From Pseudomonas mosselii (GTDB taxonomy: Bacteria > Pseudomonadota > Gammaproteobacteria > Pseudomonadales > Pseudomonadaceae): a stretch of 64,000 nt of DNA. This document shows, one piece after another, positions 41,673 through 50,675 of the stretch; position 1 is the first letter of the stretch, and each line of letters opens with the position of its first letter. Both the position numbers and the translations under genes were made by a program. Location: NCBI RefSeq assembly GCF_003205295.1, contig NZ_QJRP01000016.1, positions 62,001 through 126,000 of the forward strand, given 5' to 3'. The notes under the pieces were generated by a model. It ran no database searches. It was given only the letters and a program-made list of their open reading frames with translations, and was not told where the DNA came from.

Positions 41673-42737
41673 ATGTCCCTGCGCAAGATCATCCACATTG
41701 ATTGTGACTGTTTTTACGCCGCCATCGAGATGCGTGACGACCCGCGCCTGGTCGGCCGCCCCATGGCAGTGGGCGGGCAGCCTGGCCAGCGTGGGGTCAT
41801 CGCCACCTGCAACTATGAAGCGCGTGCCTATGGGGTTCGTTCGGCGATGGCGTCCGGGCATGCCATGAAACTGTGCCCGGACCTTGAAATCGTCAAACCG
41901 CGCTTCGAGGCCTATCGCGAGGCATCGCGGGAGATCCACGCGATCTTTCGCGACTACACCGAGCTGATCGAGCCGTTGTCCCTGGACGAGGCGTATCTGG
42001 ATGTCAGTGACAGCCAGTGGTTTGCCGGCAGCGCCACGCGCATTGCCGAGGACATTCGCCGGCGGGTGGCCCAGCAACTGCACATCACGGTGTCCGCCGG
42101 GGTGGCGCCGAACAAGTTCCTGGCCAAGATCGCCAGTGACTGGCGCAAACCCAACGGTCTGTTCGTCATTACCCCGGATCAGGTGGAAGAATTCGTGGCC
42201 CACCTGCCGGTTGCGCGTTTGCACGGGGTCGGCAAGGTGACGGCGGACAAGCTGTCGCGTCTGGGTATCGACACTTGTCTGTCGCTGCGCGACTGGTCGA
42301 GGCTGGCGCTGGTTCGCGAGTTCGGCAGTTTCGGCGAGCGGCTGTGGGGGCTGGCGCGGGGGATCGACGAGCGGGCAGTGCAGAACGATAGCCGGCGGCA
42401 GTCGGTCAGTGTCGAGAACACTTACGACCAGGACTTGCCTGATCTGAACAGCTGTCTGGAAAAACTGCCCGAGCTACTGGTCAGTCTGAACGAGCGGATA
42501 GCGCGGATGGACAGCAGTTATCGGCCCGACAAGCCCTTCGTCAAGGTCAAGTTCCATGACTTCAGCCAGACCACGATGGAGCAGGCGGGGGCGGGAAGGG
42601 ATCTGGAGAGTTATCGTCAGTTGCTCAGCCAGGCGTTTGCCCGGGGTGGCAAGCCGGTGCGGTTGCTGGGTGTGGGGGTGAGGCTGCGTGATTTGCGCGG
42701 GGCGCATGAGCAGTTGGAGTTGTTCGACGATAAATAG
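41673..42737 (+). CDS. dinB: DNA polymerase IV
   Basis: Y-family error-prone translesion polymerase. 354 residues. Metal ligands in IIHIDCDCFYAAIEM and in the SLDEAYLDVS motif; the little-finger domain follows (RRQSVSVENTYDQDL). The C terminus ends in QLELFDDK, the usual sliding-clamp binding motif (QLxLF). The LexA box upstream places it in the SOS regulon. Confidence 0.97.
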   Translation: MSLRKIIHIDCDCFYAAIEMRDDPRLVGRPMAVGGQPGQRGVIATCNYEARAYGVRSAMASGHAMKLCPDLEIVKPRFEAYREASREIHAIFRDYTELIEPLSLDEAYLDVSDSQWFAGSATRIAEDIRRRVAQQLHITVSAGVAPNKFLAKIASDWRKPNGLFVITPDQVEEFVAHLPVARLHGVGKVTADKLSRLGIDTCLSLRDWSRLALVREFGSFGERLWGLARGIDERAVQNDSRRQSVSVENTYDQDLPDLNSCLEKLPELLVSLNERIARMDSSYRPDKPFVKVKFHDFSQTTMEQAGAGRDLESYRQLLSQAFARGGKPVRLLGVGVRLRDLRGAHEQLELFDDK

Positions 42738-42740
42738 AAG

Positions 42741-42844
42741 AGGGGCCGCTTTGCGGCCCATCGCGGGGCAAGCCCGCTCCTACAAAGCCAACACAGGACC
42801 TGTAGGAGCGGGCTCGCCCCGCGATGGGCTGCAAAGCAGCCCCT
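42741..42844. repeat. Inverted REP pair (CAAGCCCGC class)
   Basis: Arms ATCGCGGGGCAAGCCCGCTC and its slightly diverged complement, with outer GGGGCCGCTTTGC / GCAAAGCAGCCCC arms. It lies between the convergent dinB and lipoprotein genes and may also end transcription. Confidence 0.88.
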
Positions 42845-42851
42845 TTTCTGT

Positions 42852-43805
42852 TTACTGCACGCCTGGATCGGCTACCAGGCGCCCGGTGGCCTTGGTCAGC
42901 GTCTGCAGGAACTCCTGTTGCAGTTCCGGATCGTTGCGGGTCAGTTCGATCAGGCTCTGCTCCAGTTCGCTGGCTTCTTCTTCCAGGCCAAGTTCCGACA
43001 GGCGCTTGACCCGGTGGACCCACTGGCCGACATCATCGTCCTCGAGATCGTCGAAGATCAGCTCATGAGCCTCGAGCAGCTTGCCACGCAGGTTGCCGCT
43101 GACCAGCAGGCTGGCATCGCCGCGCACCTGGTTGTCCTCGTCGACCACCTGCAGGTGCAGGGTGCCGATGTGGTTGAGGTTCTGCTCGGAGAACGGGCTG
43201 TCGAGCAGGTTCAGGCGCAGTACGCCGTTCTTGTCGGTGGTCAGCTCGTGGGTCATCTTGCCGGCTTTGACCTCGACCAGACGCTCGTTCCACGGCAGGC
43301 TGATGGACTCCTCGCGCTTGCCCTTCTCGACCTCGTCGATACCGGCCAGGTTCTGCTGGGCGCGACCATTGGACGGTACGTTCATGAACGGGTTGACCCC
43401 CGCCACGCCATAGCTGAGCCAGTCGTGGGTGACGCTGTCCGGCAGGTTGCCCAGGGCGAACACGTTGACCACGTTGGCACCGATACCGGCCACCACCGCT
43501 ACCGCACCCAGCGGGATCTCGTAGATCTCCCGCCAGGGTTGATAGGGGGTGTAGCGGTCGTAGCGGCGGGTCACCTCGAACTCGGTGACCTCGAAGCGCT
43601 TGAGCTCATGGACGCGCACACGTCGTTGCGGAAGCTCCATCACCTTCGGCTCGCCGACATCGATCTGCAGACTGTGCTCGAGCAGCTTGCGCTCGACGCG
43701 CTCCTCGTGGTCGCTGCGCTGGGACATCTGGTTGGCGCAGCCGCCGAGGAGCAGGGCGCCGCACAGTGCGGCGCCCCCCAGGGTGTAGGTACTTCGCTTG
43801 GACAT
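42852..43805 (-). CDS. Predicted lipoprotein of unknown function
   Basis: 317 residues. Lipoprotein signal peptide with lipobox LLLGGC, so the mature protein is lipid-anchored at Cys ~23. A hydrophobic Gly/Val stretch (LGAVAVVAGIGANVVNVFAL) lies in the middle and may insert in the membrane. The C-terminal third is acidic and helical (LELFDDLEDDDV-like, LSELGLEEEASELEQSLIEL). I recognise no functional domain. An upstream GTG at 43811 is an alternative start. It is 21 bases downstream of proS. Confidence 0.8.
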   Translation of the reverse strand: MSKRSTYTLGGAALCGALLLGGCANQMSQRSDHEERVERKLLEHSLQIDVGEPKVMELPQRRVRVHELKRFEVTEFEVTRRYDRYTPYQPWREIYEIPLGAVAVVAGIGANVVNVFALGNLPDSVTHDWLSYGVAGVNPFMNVPSNGRAQQNLAGIDEVEKGKREESISLPWNERLVEVKAGKMTHELTTDKNGVLRLNLLDSPFSEQNLNHIGTLHLQVVDEDNQVRGDASLLVSGNLRGKLLEAHELIFDDLEDDDVGQWVHRVKRLSELGLEEEASELEQSLIELTRNDPELQQEFLQTLTKATGRLVADPGVQ

Positions 43806-43826
43806 GATCACTCGCGTAACGGGTTA

Positions 43827-45542
43827 TCAGCGGCGGATGCGGGCCTGCAGGAAGGTCAGCACGTCCTCGAGTGGCAGTGCCTGGGCCTCCGATTCGGTGC
43901 GGTGCTTGTATTCCAGGTTGCCTTCGGCAAGGCCGCGGTCGCTGACGACGATGCGGTGCGGAATACCGATCAGCTCCATGTCGGCGAACTTGATGCCGGG
44001 GCTGGTCTTCTTGTCGCGGTCGTCCAGCAGCACTTCGAAGCCGGCAGCGGTCAGTTCGGCATACAGCTTGTCGGTGGCTTCGCGGACCACATCGGTTTCG
44101 TAGCGCAGCGGTACCAGGGCGATCTGGAACGGTGCCAGGGCGTCGTTCCAGATGATGCCTTTTTCGTCATAGCTCTGCTCGATGGCGGCAGCGACCACAC
44201 GGGACACGCCGATGCCGTAGCAGCCCATGGACAGCACGACAGGCTTGCCGTTCTCACCCAGCACCTGGCACTTGAGCGCCTCGCTGTACTTGGTGCCGAG
44301 CTGGAAGATATGGCCGACTTCGATGCCGCGCTTGATTACCAGGGTACCCTGGCCGTCCGGGCTCGGGTCGCCCTCGACCACGTTGCGCAGGTCGGCGACC
44401 TGTGGAACCGGCAGGTCGCGCTCCCAGTTCACGCCGAAGTAGTGCTTGTCGTCGATGTTGGCGCCGATGCCGAAGTCGCTCATCAGGGCGACCGAGCGGT
44501 CGATGATGCACTCCAGTGGCAGGTTCAGCGGGCCGAGGGAGCCTGCGCCGGCACCGATGGCGGCGCGCAGCTCGGCGTCGGAAGCCATCACCAGCGGGTC
44601 GGCGACCTGTTCCAGCTTGGCGGCCTTGATCTCGTTCAGCTCGTGGTCGCCACGAACGATCAGGGCGACCAGCTTGCCTTCCTCGGCGCCATGCACGATC
44701 AGGGTCTTGACGGTCTTCTCGATCGCCAGGCCGAAGTTTTCCACCAGTTCGGCGATGGTCTTGGCGTTCGGGGTGTCGACCAGTCGCAGCTCTTCGGTCG
44801 GGGCCGGGCGCACGGTTTCACGCGGGATGGCCTCGGCCTTCTCGATGTTGGCGGCGTAGTCGGAACTGTCGCTGAAAATCACGTCGTCCTCGCCGGAGGA
44901 GGCGAGCACGTGGAATTCATGGGAGTAGCTGCCACCGATGGAGCCGGTGTCGGCCTGCACCGGACGGAAGTCCAGGCCCAGGCGGGTGAAGATGTTGGAG
45001 TACGCCAGGTGCATGCGGTCGTAGGTTTCCTGCAGGGAAGCCTGGTCGGCATGGAAGGAGTAGGCGTCCTTCATGATGAACTCGCGACCGCGCATCAGGC
45101 CGAAGCGCGGACGGATCTCGTCACGGAACTTGGTCTGGATCTGGTACATGTTCAGCGGCAGCTGCTTGTAGCTGGACAGCTCGTTGCGCGCCAGGTCGGT
45201 AATGACCTCTTCATGGGTCGGGCCGACGCAGAAGTCGCGCTGGTGACGGTCCTTCAGGCGCAGCAGCTCGGGGCCGTACTGCTCCCAGCGGCCGGATTCC
45301 TGCCACAGTTCAGCCGGCTGGATGCTCGGCATCAGCACTTCGAGGGCACCGGCGGCGTTCATTTCCTCGCGGACCACGGCTTCGACCTTGCGCATCACCC
45401 GCAGGCCCATCGGCAGCCAGGTGTACAGGCCGGAGGCCAGTTTGCGGATCATGCCGGCACGCAGCATGAGCTGGTGGCTGATGACCACTGCATCGGCCGG
45501 GGTTTCTTTCTGGGTGGCGAGCAAATATTGACTGGTGCGCAT
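43827..45542 (-). CDS. proS: Prolyl-tRNA synthetase
   Basis: Class II synthetase of the bacterial type with an INS editing domain, 571 residues (standard). Motif 1 region MRTSQYLLATQKETPADAVV and the class II core GPTHEEVITDLARNELSSYK, RPRFGLMRGREFIMKDAYSF. The editing domain lies at ~residues 230-380. The active-site loop near the C terminus includes LSMGCYGIGVSRVVAAAIEQ. The start at 45542 gives the family N terminus. Confidence 0.97.
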   Translation of the reverse strand: MRTSQYLLATQKETPADAVVISHQLMLRAGMIRKLASGLYTWLPMGLRVMRKVEAVVREEMNAAGALEVLMPSIQPAELWQESGRWEQYGPELLRLKDRHQRDFCVGPTHEEVITDLARNELSSYKQLPLNMYQIQTKFRDEIRPRFGLMRGREFIMKDAYSFHADQASLQETYDRMHLAYSNIFTRLGLDFRPVQADTGSIGGSYSHEFHVLASSGEDDVIFSDSSDYAANIEKAEAIPRETVRPAPTEELRLVDTPNAKTIAELVENFGLAIEKTVKTLIVHGAEEGKLVALIVRGDHELNEIKAAKLEQVADPLVMASDAELRAAIGAGAGSLGPLNLPLECIIDRSVALMSDFGIGANIDDKHYFGVNWERDLPVPQVADLRNVVEGDPSPDGQGTLVIKRGIEVGHIFQLGTKYSEALKCQVLGENGKPVVLSMGCYGIGVSRVVAAAIEQSYDEKGIIWNDALAPFQIALVPLRYETDVVREATDKLYAELTAAGFEVLLDDRDKKTSPGIKFADMELIGIPHRIVVSDRGLAEGNLEYKHRTESEAQALPLEDVLTFLQARIRR

Positions 45543-45646
45543 GGTGGGCCGTGTCGATTGCCTGAATGTGAAATGACCCCGCATTGTACGGGGGCGAAAC
45601 GAAAGCGTACAGAATGCAGCAGTCAGGCGTTTCTGTCAGCCAGGAA

Positions 45647-45672
45647 AAAGCCCGGCGATTGCCGGGCTTCTT
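45647..45672 (-). terminator. Terminator of oprD
   Basis: Minus strand stem AAGCCCGGC / GCCGGGCTT with four-base loop, followed by Ts, 28 bases after the oprD stop. Confidence 0.88.
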
Positions 45673-45699
45673 CATTTGCGCAGCGATGCAAGCACAGGC

Positions 45700-47004
45700 T
45701 TACAGGATGCTCAGCGGGTACTCGACGATCAGGCGCAGTTCGTCCAGCGAGTTGGAGTAGACCGCGTCGGAGGAGCGGTAGGTGGCCTGGCGGACACGGA
45801 AGCTCAGGTCCTTGGCCGGGCCTTCCTGCAGGACGTACTTGATGTCTACGTCGCGTTCCCATTCCTTGCCGTCGTTGGTGTCGGCGGTGTGGGCGCCGGT
45901 GCCGCGGACATAGCGGGTCATGAAGGTCAGGCCTGGCACGCCGAACTCGGCGAAGTTCAGGTCGTAGCGGACCTGCCAGGATTTTTCACCCTCGGCGTTG
46001 AAGTCCGAGCGGGCCACCGAGTTGGCCAGGAAGATACTGCCGCCACCATCGATGCCGTATGCATATTCGCCGTCACCGGTGACTTTCTGGTAGGCCAGGG
46101 TGAAGGTGTGGGCGCCGATGTTGTAGGCGCCGGAGAAGCTGTAGGCGCGGTTATCGAGCTTGTCGCCATCGGCGGAGGCGCGGTAGAAGTTGTCGCCTTC
46201 ACCCTTGGTGTCATAGATGTTGAAGTCAAAGACCAGGCCTTGCTTGTCCGAGATCGGCAGCGCCCAGTTGACGTTGGCGTAGTATTTGCGCCAGTAGTCC
46301 TCGACCTTGGAGTAGTAGAGGCTGGTCGACAGGCTGTCGGTGAAGGCGTAGGAACCACCGAATACGTCAGCTTCCTTCAGGCCGCGGCGGCTGAGGCCGT
46401 CACTGATACTGTCGCGGTCAGTCTCGGACTGGGCGGTCATGCTGGTGAATCGGCCGGCGTGCAGGGTCAGGCCCTTGATCTCGTTGCTGGTCAGCAACGC
46501 GCCTTCTGCGGTTTCAGGCAGCAGGCGGCTGTCGTCGGTGGCGAAGACTGGCAGCGCGGTGAACTGGTCGCCGACTTTCAGCACGGTATCGGAGATGCGG
46601 AACTTGATGGCGGCGCCGCCCTTGGAGTAGTCGTCCTGGGAGCGACGGTCTTCGCCGGTAGGGAACAGGCCGGTGCCCGAGTAACCGCGACCGCTGTCAA
46701 GCTTGAGGCCCAGCAGGCCGATGGCGTCGACGCCGACGCCGACGGTGCCTTGGGTGAAGCCCGACTCGAAGGTGCCGATGAAGCCCTGGCCCCATTCGCG
46801 CTGGTCGTGCCGCACGTTGGCCAGCCTGTTGGCGTTCGACTCGGTATTGCGATAGTCCCGGCTGAAGTACAGGTTGCGCATCTTGACATTCAGCTTGCTG
46901 TCTTCGACGAAGCCCTTGGACTCATCCTGCGAAGAGGCGATAGCCAGTTGCGAGGTCCCTGCCGCTACGGCCAGGGCGATCATGCTCCACTTCATCACGC
47001 GCAT
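45700..47004 (-). CDS. oprD: OprD-family outer-membrane porin
   Basis: 18-stranded substrate-specific porin, 434 residues including a signal peptide (MKWSMIALAVAAGTSQLAIA). Family features: the KNLYFSRD-like segment VKMRNLYFSRDYRN, the WGQGFIGTFESGFTQGTVG segment, LKVGDQF, and the C-terminal aromatic-type strand ending EYPLSIL. OprD members take up basic amino acids and carbapenems; the exact substrate is not evident. AAAGGAG lies 9 bases before the ATG. Confidence 0.92.
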   Translation of the reverse strand: MRVMKWSMIALAVAAGTSQLAIASSQDESKGFVEDSKLNVKMRNLYFSRDYRNTESNANRLANVRHDQREWGQGFIGTFESGFTQGTVGVGVDAIGLLGLKLDSGRGYSGTGLFPTGEDRRSQDDYSKGGAAIKFRISDTVLKVGDQFTALPVFATDDSRLLPETAEGALLTSNEIKGLTLHAGRFTSMTAQSETDRDSISDGLSRRGLKEADVFGGSYAFTDSLSTSLYYSKVEDYWRKYYANVNWALPISDKQGLVFDFNIYDTKGEGDNFYRASADGDKLDNRAYSFSGAYNIGAHTFTLAYQKVTGDGEYAYGIDGGGSIFLANSVARSDFNAEGEKSWQVRYDLNFAEFGVPGLTFMTRYVRGTGAHTADTNDGKEWERDVDIKYVLQEGPAKDLSFRVRQATYRSSDAVYSNSLDELRLIVEYPLSIL

Positions 47005-47766
47005 CGTGATTTGCTCCTTTGGTTTTTAGGAAGAGTACCGCCGCACCCGGGTATTTTAGTTATGGGGCCGGCTCTTTCTTGTTATGTCGGCGAAAATGTA
47101 TATCACGCGGACTATTATTGGCGATATGGGCAGAAACAACCTTTCGGTAACTTTATGGCCATGTCGCTGTCGGTTGTCTCCATGTCGCAAATCACGCCTG
47201 TTATATAAGGGCGTACAACCCCAGCGCTGTCTCGAAACCGTCATATTTGTATAAATACAAAGTGCGGCTTGTGAAACTCCGTGGTTTATCCGATGCCGCT
47301 GTTGTTATTTGTCGCGTTCACCCTGTGATGCAGGGGTCGTGCCGACTTGGCGTGGAACGAATGCAACAAGCGTGCTCAAAATTGCGAACGGTTGATGAAA
47401 TTTTCACATTTTCCCCGACAGGTCCCGGGAAAGCTCCGAAAACACGGGCTGTGACCGGTGTGTCGGCGGGTTGCGATCATCCCTTGCGTTTGCGCTTGAA
47501 GCTGCCTTCCAAGTCAAGGTGTTACCGACGATTGTTTATCCTGGCTGTTTTATGTGACGGATGTGTGGTGGAGTTCTGACGAGCGGCATCATTTTGGTGC
47601 GAAAAGTAGCGCAGTGTTACCGAAGCGGGGCGTTGATGTTGTCATTCGCGTGCCACAAATGTCTCGGATCGACGTCGGCGGGTGTGGCGGCGGTCGAAGC
47701 GGGGTATCCTTGCGCGCTTGTGCCCGACCGCTCGGGAGGGCTGTATCGCTTGTAAGGAGGTTTGCC
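47005..47766. other. 762-base non-coding stretch between divergent oprD and the HIT gene
   Basis: No convincing gene. GC is visibly lower than around it. A dyad TTTGTAT-AA-ATACAAA lies at 47246-47261 and may be an operator. The rest shows no strong secondary structure or RNA gene that I could name. Short open frames here lack good ribosome binding sites. Promoters for both neighbours must lie in it. Confidence 0.6.
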
Positions 47767-48186
47767 GTGTTTACCCTCGATTCGCGTCTGCAGGAGGATT
47801 CCCTGGTGCTGGGCGACCTGCCGCTGTGCCGCCTGCTGCTGAGCAAGGATGCCAACTACCCCTGGTTCATCCTGGTGCCGCGTCGCGCCGATATTACCGA
47901 AGCGTTCGAACTCGAGGAGGCGGACCAGCAGCAACTGTGGGTGGAGACCACAGCCCTGGCTGAAGCGCTGAAGGATGCCTTCGCCGCCGACAAGATGAAT
48001 GTCGCGGCCCTGGGCAACGTGGTCAGCCAGTTGCACATGCACGTGATCGTGCGTCGCCAGGGCGATGCTGCCTGGCCTGCCCCGGTCTGGGGCAAGGTGC
48101 CGGCCATCGGCTACACCCAGGAACAGATCGACGGCATTCGCCAGCAAGTGCGTGCGCTGCTGGGCGAAAGCTTCAAGGAGGCTTGA
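47767..48186 (+). CDS. HIT-domain protein
   Basis: Histidine-triad nucleotide hydrolase-like protein of 139 residues. The active-site motif reads NVVSQLHMHVIVRRQ; the first His of the triad is Gln, a variant known in a proteobacterial subgroup. The GTG at 47767 has AAGGAGG at 47754. It overlaps slightly in spacing with slyX downstream, suggesting cotranscription. Confidence 0.88.
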   Translation: MFTLDSRLQEDSLVLGDLPLCRLLLSKDANYPWFILVPRRADITEAFELEEADQQQLWVETTALAEALKDAFAADKMNVAALGNVVSQLHMHVIVRRQGDAAWPAPVWGKVPAIGYTQEQIDGIRQQVRALLGESFKEA

Positions 48187-48188
48187 GG

Positions 48189-48401
48189 ATGTCGCAGGAG
48201 CTGGAAATGCGCATGGTCGAGCTGGAGACCCGCCAGGCGTTTCAGGATGACAGCTTGCAGGCGCTCAATGATGTGATTGTCGAGCAGAGTCGAGTGATTG
48301 AACGCTTGCAATTGCAGATGGCGGAGCTGATCAAGCGCTACGAGGAGATGGCCGGCCAGCAGGGCGGCGGGGGAGAGGAAGCGCCGCCGCCGCACTATTG
48401 A
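48189..48401 (+). CDS. slyX: SlyX family protein
   Basis: 70-residue coiled-coil protein (MSQELEMRMVELETRQAFQD, LQMAELIKRYEEMAG) ending in PPPHY, the conserved SlyX C terminus. Function unknown. AGGAGG overlaps the end of the HIT gene. Confidence 0.92.
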   Translation: MSQELEMRMVELETRQAFQDDSLQALNDVIVEQSRVIERLQLQMAELIKRYEEMAGQQGGGGEEAPPPHY

Positions 48402-48420
48402 GCACGGTGGCGGCAAGGGG

Positions 48421-49014
48421 TCAGCGGCGCGCGACGGCGACCACGTCTTCGGCCTGCAGGCCCTTGTCGCGGTGCATCACCGAGAACTCCACGCGCTGGC
48501 CTTCGACCAGCACCCGGTGGCCCTCGCCGCGGATGGCGCGAAAGTGCACGAAGATATCGTCACCGGAATCGCGGGAGATGAAGCCAAAGCCCTTGGAAGT
48601 GTTGAACCACTTCACGGTGCCCGTGTCGCGATTGCCGGCGCCCTGCGGCGTGCCTTGGCCGGAGCGGGCCTTTCGCGTGCCGCGAGAGAAGCCGGCTAGC
48701 AGATGCAGGGCGCTGGCCAGGAGGGCGCTGGCCAAGGCTGGCAGGTTGCCCAGCTCCGGGCGGGCCAGCAGGGTGAGGGTCTGCAGCACCACGGCCAACA
48801 CCAGCAGCAGGCTGGCAGCGTGTTGCAGTTGCTGGCGCAGGCCTTTGTAGTACTGCGGCAGTACCGGGGCGATGACCAGGTTGAGCAGCCCGAGCAGCGC
48901 CAGGTAGACGGCCTCGGGTTGTTGCACGAAGGGTGTTGCGTCAGCTTTCAGGCTGGGCATGAGCGATAGCAGCAACGCTGCCAGGCCCGTCACCAGATGG
49001 ACGATCTTGAACAT
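48421..49014 (-). CDS. Membrane protein fused to a C-terminal cold-shock domain
   Basis: 197 residues. The N-terminal ~115 residues have about four hydrophobic segments (FKIVHLVTGLAALLLSLMP, VYLALLGLLNLVIAPVLPQY, AASLLLVLAVVLQTLTLLAR, LPALASALLASALHLLAGFS). After a Gly/Arg linker, residues ~130-197 are a cold-shock domain with RNP motifs (GTVKWFNTSKGFGFI, DIFVHFRAI). Cold-shock domains bind single-stranded nucleic acid. The fusion implies a membrane-tethered RNA/DNA binder. Confidence 0.88.
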   Translation of the reverse strand: MFKIVHLVTGLAALLLSLMPSLKADATPFVQQPEAVYLALLGLLNLVIAPVLPQYYKGLRQQLQHAASLLLVLAVVLQTLTLLARPELGNLPALASALLASALHLLAGFSRGTRKARSGQGTPQGAGNRDTGTVKWFNTSKGFGFISRDSGDDIFVHFRAIRGEGHRVLVEGQRVEFSVMHRDKGLQAEDVVAVARR

Positions 49015-49281
49015 TGGTTTGGCTCACATTGATAAGGCCGATCACAGGATGAGCTGGTCGCACGGTGCGCGTGAACGGTAGGCGCGAAAACGTGGCGGGC
49101 CAGCCTATGCACCCGGCACTGACAATCCGCACGGGTGGCACACTGCCTATTTAACAGCAAAGGCGCAGGCTTCTCAAACCGGCTGGCGCGGGCGGCCTTG
49201 TGCCGCATGCGCCAGCCGGCAACTCTTGTTAGAGTGTTTGCTGCCCGCTTGATGATCAAGCCTTATGGAAAGGGGAGCTTC

Positions 49282-49755
49282 ATGGCAATCGATATCGGTA
49301 TCAGTGAAGAAGATCGCAAGTCCATCGTCGATGGGTTGTCCCGCCTGTTGTCGGATACCTATGTACTGTATCTGAAAACCCATAACTTCCATTGGAACGT
49401 CACCGGTCCATCGTTCCGCACCCTGCACCTGATGTTCGAGGAGCAATACAACGAACTGGCCCTGGCGGTCGATTCGATCGCCGAGCGCATTCGCGCCCTG
49501 GACTTTCCGGCGCCAGGTTCCTATGCCTTCTATACCCGCCACTCCTCCATCAAGGAAGAGGAGGGCGTGCCGCCCGCCGAGGAAATGATCCACCAGCTGG
49601 TGCAGGGGCAGGAAGCGGTGGTGCGCACCGCTCGCAGCATCCTCCCGTTGGTGGACAAGGTCAGTGACGAGCCAACCGCCGACCTGCTGACCCAGCGCAT
49701 GCAGGTCCACGAGAAGACGGCGTGGATGCTGCGGGTCCTGCTCGACGGGAAATGA
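49282..49755 (+). CDS. Dps-like ferritin-family DNA-binding protein
   Basis: 157-residue four-helix ferritin-like protein that stores iron and protects DNA in stress. Dps signature: THNFHWNVTGPSFRTLHLMF with the His, then EQYNELALAVDSIAERIRAL with the ferroxidase Asp/Glu. AGGGGAG precedes the ATG. An inverted repeat GGGCCCGATACCGC (49791-49820) follows the gene and may end transcription though it lacks a T-run. Confidence 0.92.
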   Translation: MAIDIGISEEDRKSIVDGLSRLLSDTYVLYLKTHNFHWNVTGPSFRTLHLMFEEQYNELALAVDSIAERIRALDFPAPGSYAFYTRHSSIKEEEGVPPAEEMIHQLVQGQEAVVRTARSILPLVDKVSDEPTADLLTQRMQVHEKTAWMLRVLLDGK

Positions 49756-49788
49756 TTGCCGGTTGCCTGTCGTCGGATCTCGTGAACC

Positions 49789-49820
49789 CGGGCCCGATAC
49801 CGCTGGCGGTATCGGGCCCG
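49789..49820 (+). terminator. Strong inverted repeat after the dps-like gene
   Basis: Perfect 15-bp arms CGGGCCCGATACCGC / GCGGTATCGGGCCCG with a two-base loop. Only TTT follows further on, so termination may be Rho-dependent or absent. Confidence 0.6.
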
Positions 49821-49937
49821 CGCGTTTGCGGGGAAGGCTTTGCCGCTGCTATCGGCCTGGTCGGTGGCGCTTCATGACGGTCATGGACCCGTTCGGCTGA
49901 CGAGCGGGGTATGGTTTCGTGACGATGGAGCGGTGCG

Positions 49938-50270
49938 ATGGGCGATCCGATTCGTGGTATCGATGGTAATGCAAGGCAGGGGGGCGCCAGCCCACGGCTC
50001 GACCCGTTCAGGCGGGATTTCGACATGGCCCAGGCCGGTCCCGTGTCGCGCTCTGTGCGGCTCAACGGCTTTGCCACCTGCCTGCGCCTGGAAGTGGTGT
50101 ACTGGCGAATCCTGGAACGCATCGCCCAGGCCAACCGCTGCTCGGTGAGCGCCGTGTTGTCCTATGTGGATCGCGAGGTGCACCTGCGCCATGGCGGGGT
50201 GAGGAATTTCAGCGGCCTGGTCCGGGTTATCTGCGTCGCCTGGCTGCAGGATGCGCGGGACGCGCACTGA
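49938..50270 (+). CDS. Ribbon-helix-helix domain protein
   Basis: 110 residues. The C-terminal ~65 residues (VSRSVRLNGFATCLRLEVVY, WRILERIAQANRCSVSAVLS) match the RHH_4 family, which is found in small proteobacterial proteins. The N-terminal ~38 residues are unlike the family and possibly disordered. A role as DNA-binding regulator is inferred. Confidence 0.8.
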   Translation: MGDPIRGIDGNARQGGASPRLDPFRRDFDMAQAGPVSRSVRLNGFATCLRLEVVYWRILERIAQANRCSVSAVLSYVDREVHLRHGGVRNFSGLVRVICVAWLQDARDAH

Positions 50271-50359
50271 TCGCCGGGCTGCGCTGCTCTCCTTTACCAT
50301 ATATAATCCCGCTCTTTGCTGCCCTGGGCAGCGTGCGATGTGGTTGACGAGAGACACCC

Positions 50360-50581
50360 ATGCCCCTGTACGACTATCAATGTGCATCCTGCGAACACCA
50401 AATGGAGGTGTTGCAGAAGATCAGTGCCGCGCCGCTGACCGATTGCCCGGCGTGCCAGGCGCCGGCATTGAAGAAGCTGCTGTCGGTCCCCGGTTTCCGC
50501 CTGAGCGGCAACGGCTGGTACGAGACCGACTTCAAGACCGGGGCAAAAAAGAATCTGGCAGGCGGCGACAAGGCCGACTGA
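50360..50581 (+). CDS. FmdB-type zinc-ribbon protein
   Basis: 73 residues. MPLYDYQCASCEHQMEVLQK and LTDCPACQAPALKKLLS hold the two CxxC pairs of the FmdB/CxxC_CxxC_SSSS family. It sits upstream of aspS, as in other pseudomonads. Function unknown. Confidence 0.92.
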   Translation: MPLYDYQCASCEHQMEVLQKISAAPLTDCPACQAPALKKLLSVPGFRLSGNGWYETDFKTGAKKNLAGGDKAD

Positions 50582-50675
50582 GTTGAATTGCACCGACCAG
50601 GTCTTGCAGTATTAGCCCCTTGGGCGGCCAAGACCTCCACCGAACACACGAATCACGAGAAGCGAAACCACCATC

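Noticed and set aside
42918..45842. 974-codon plus-strand frame over the lipoprotein gene and proS
   Set aside because: Antisense of proS and its neighbour; composition is typical of a shadow.
47247..47755. Short plus-strand frames upstream of the HIT gene
   Set aside because: No ribosome sites and no recognisable protein features.
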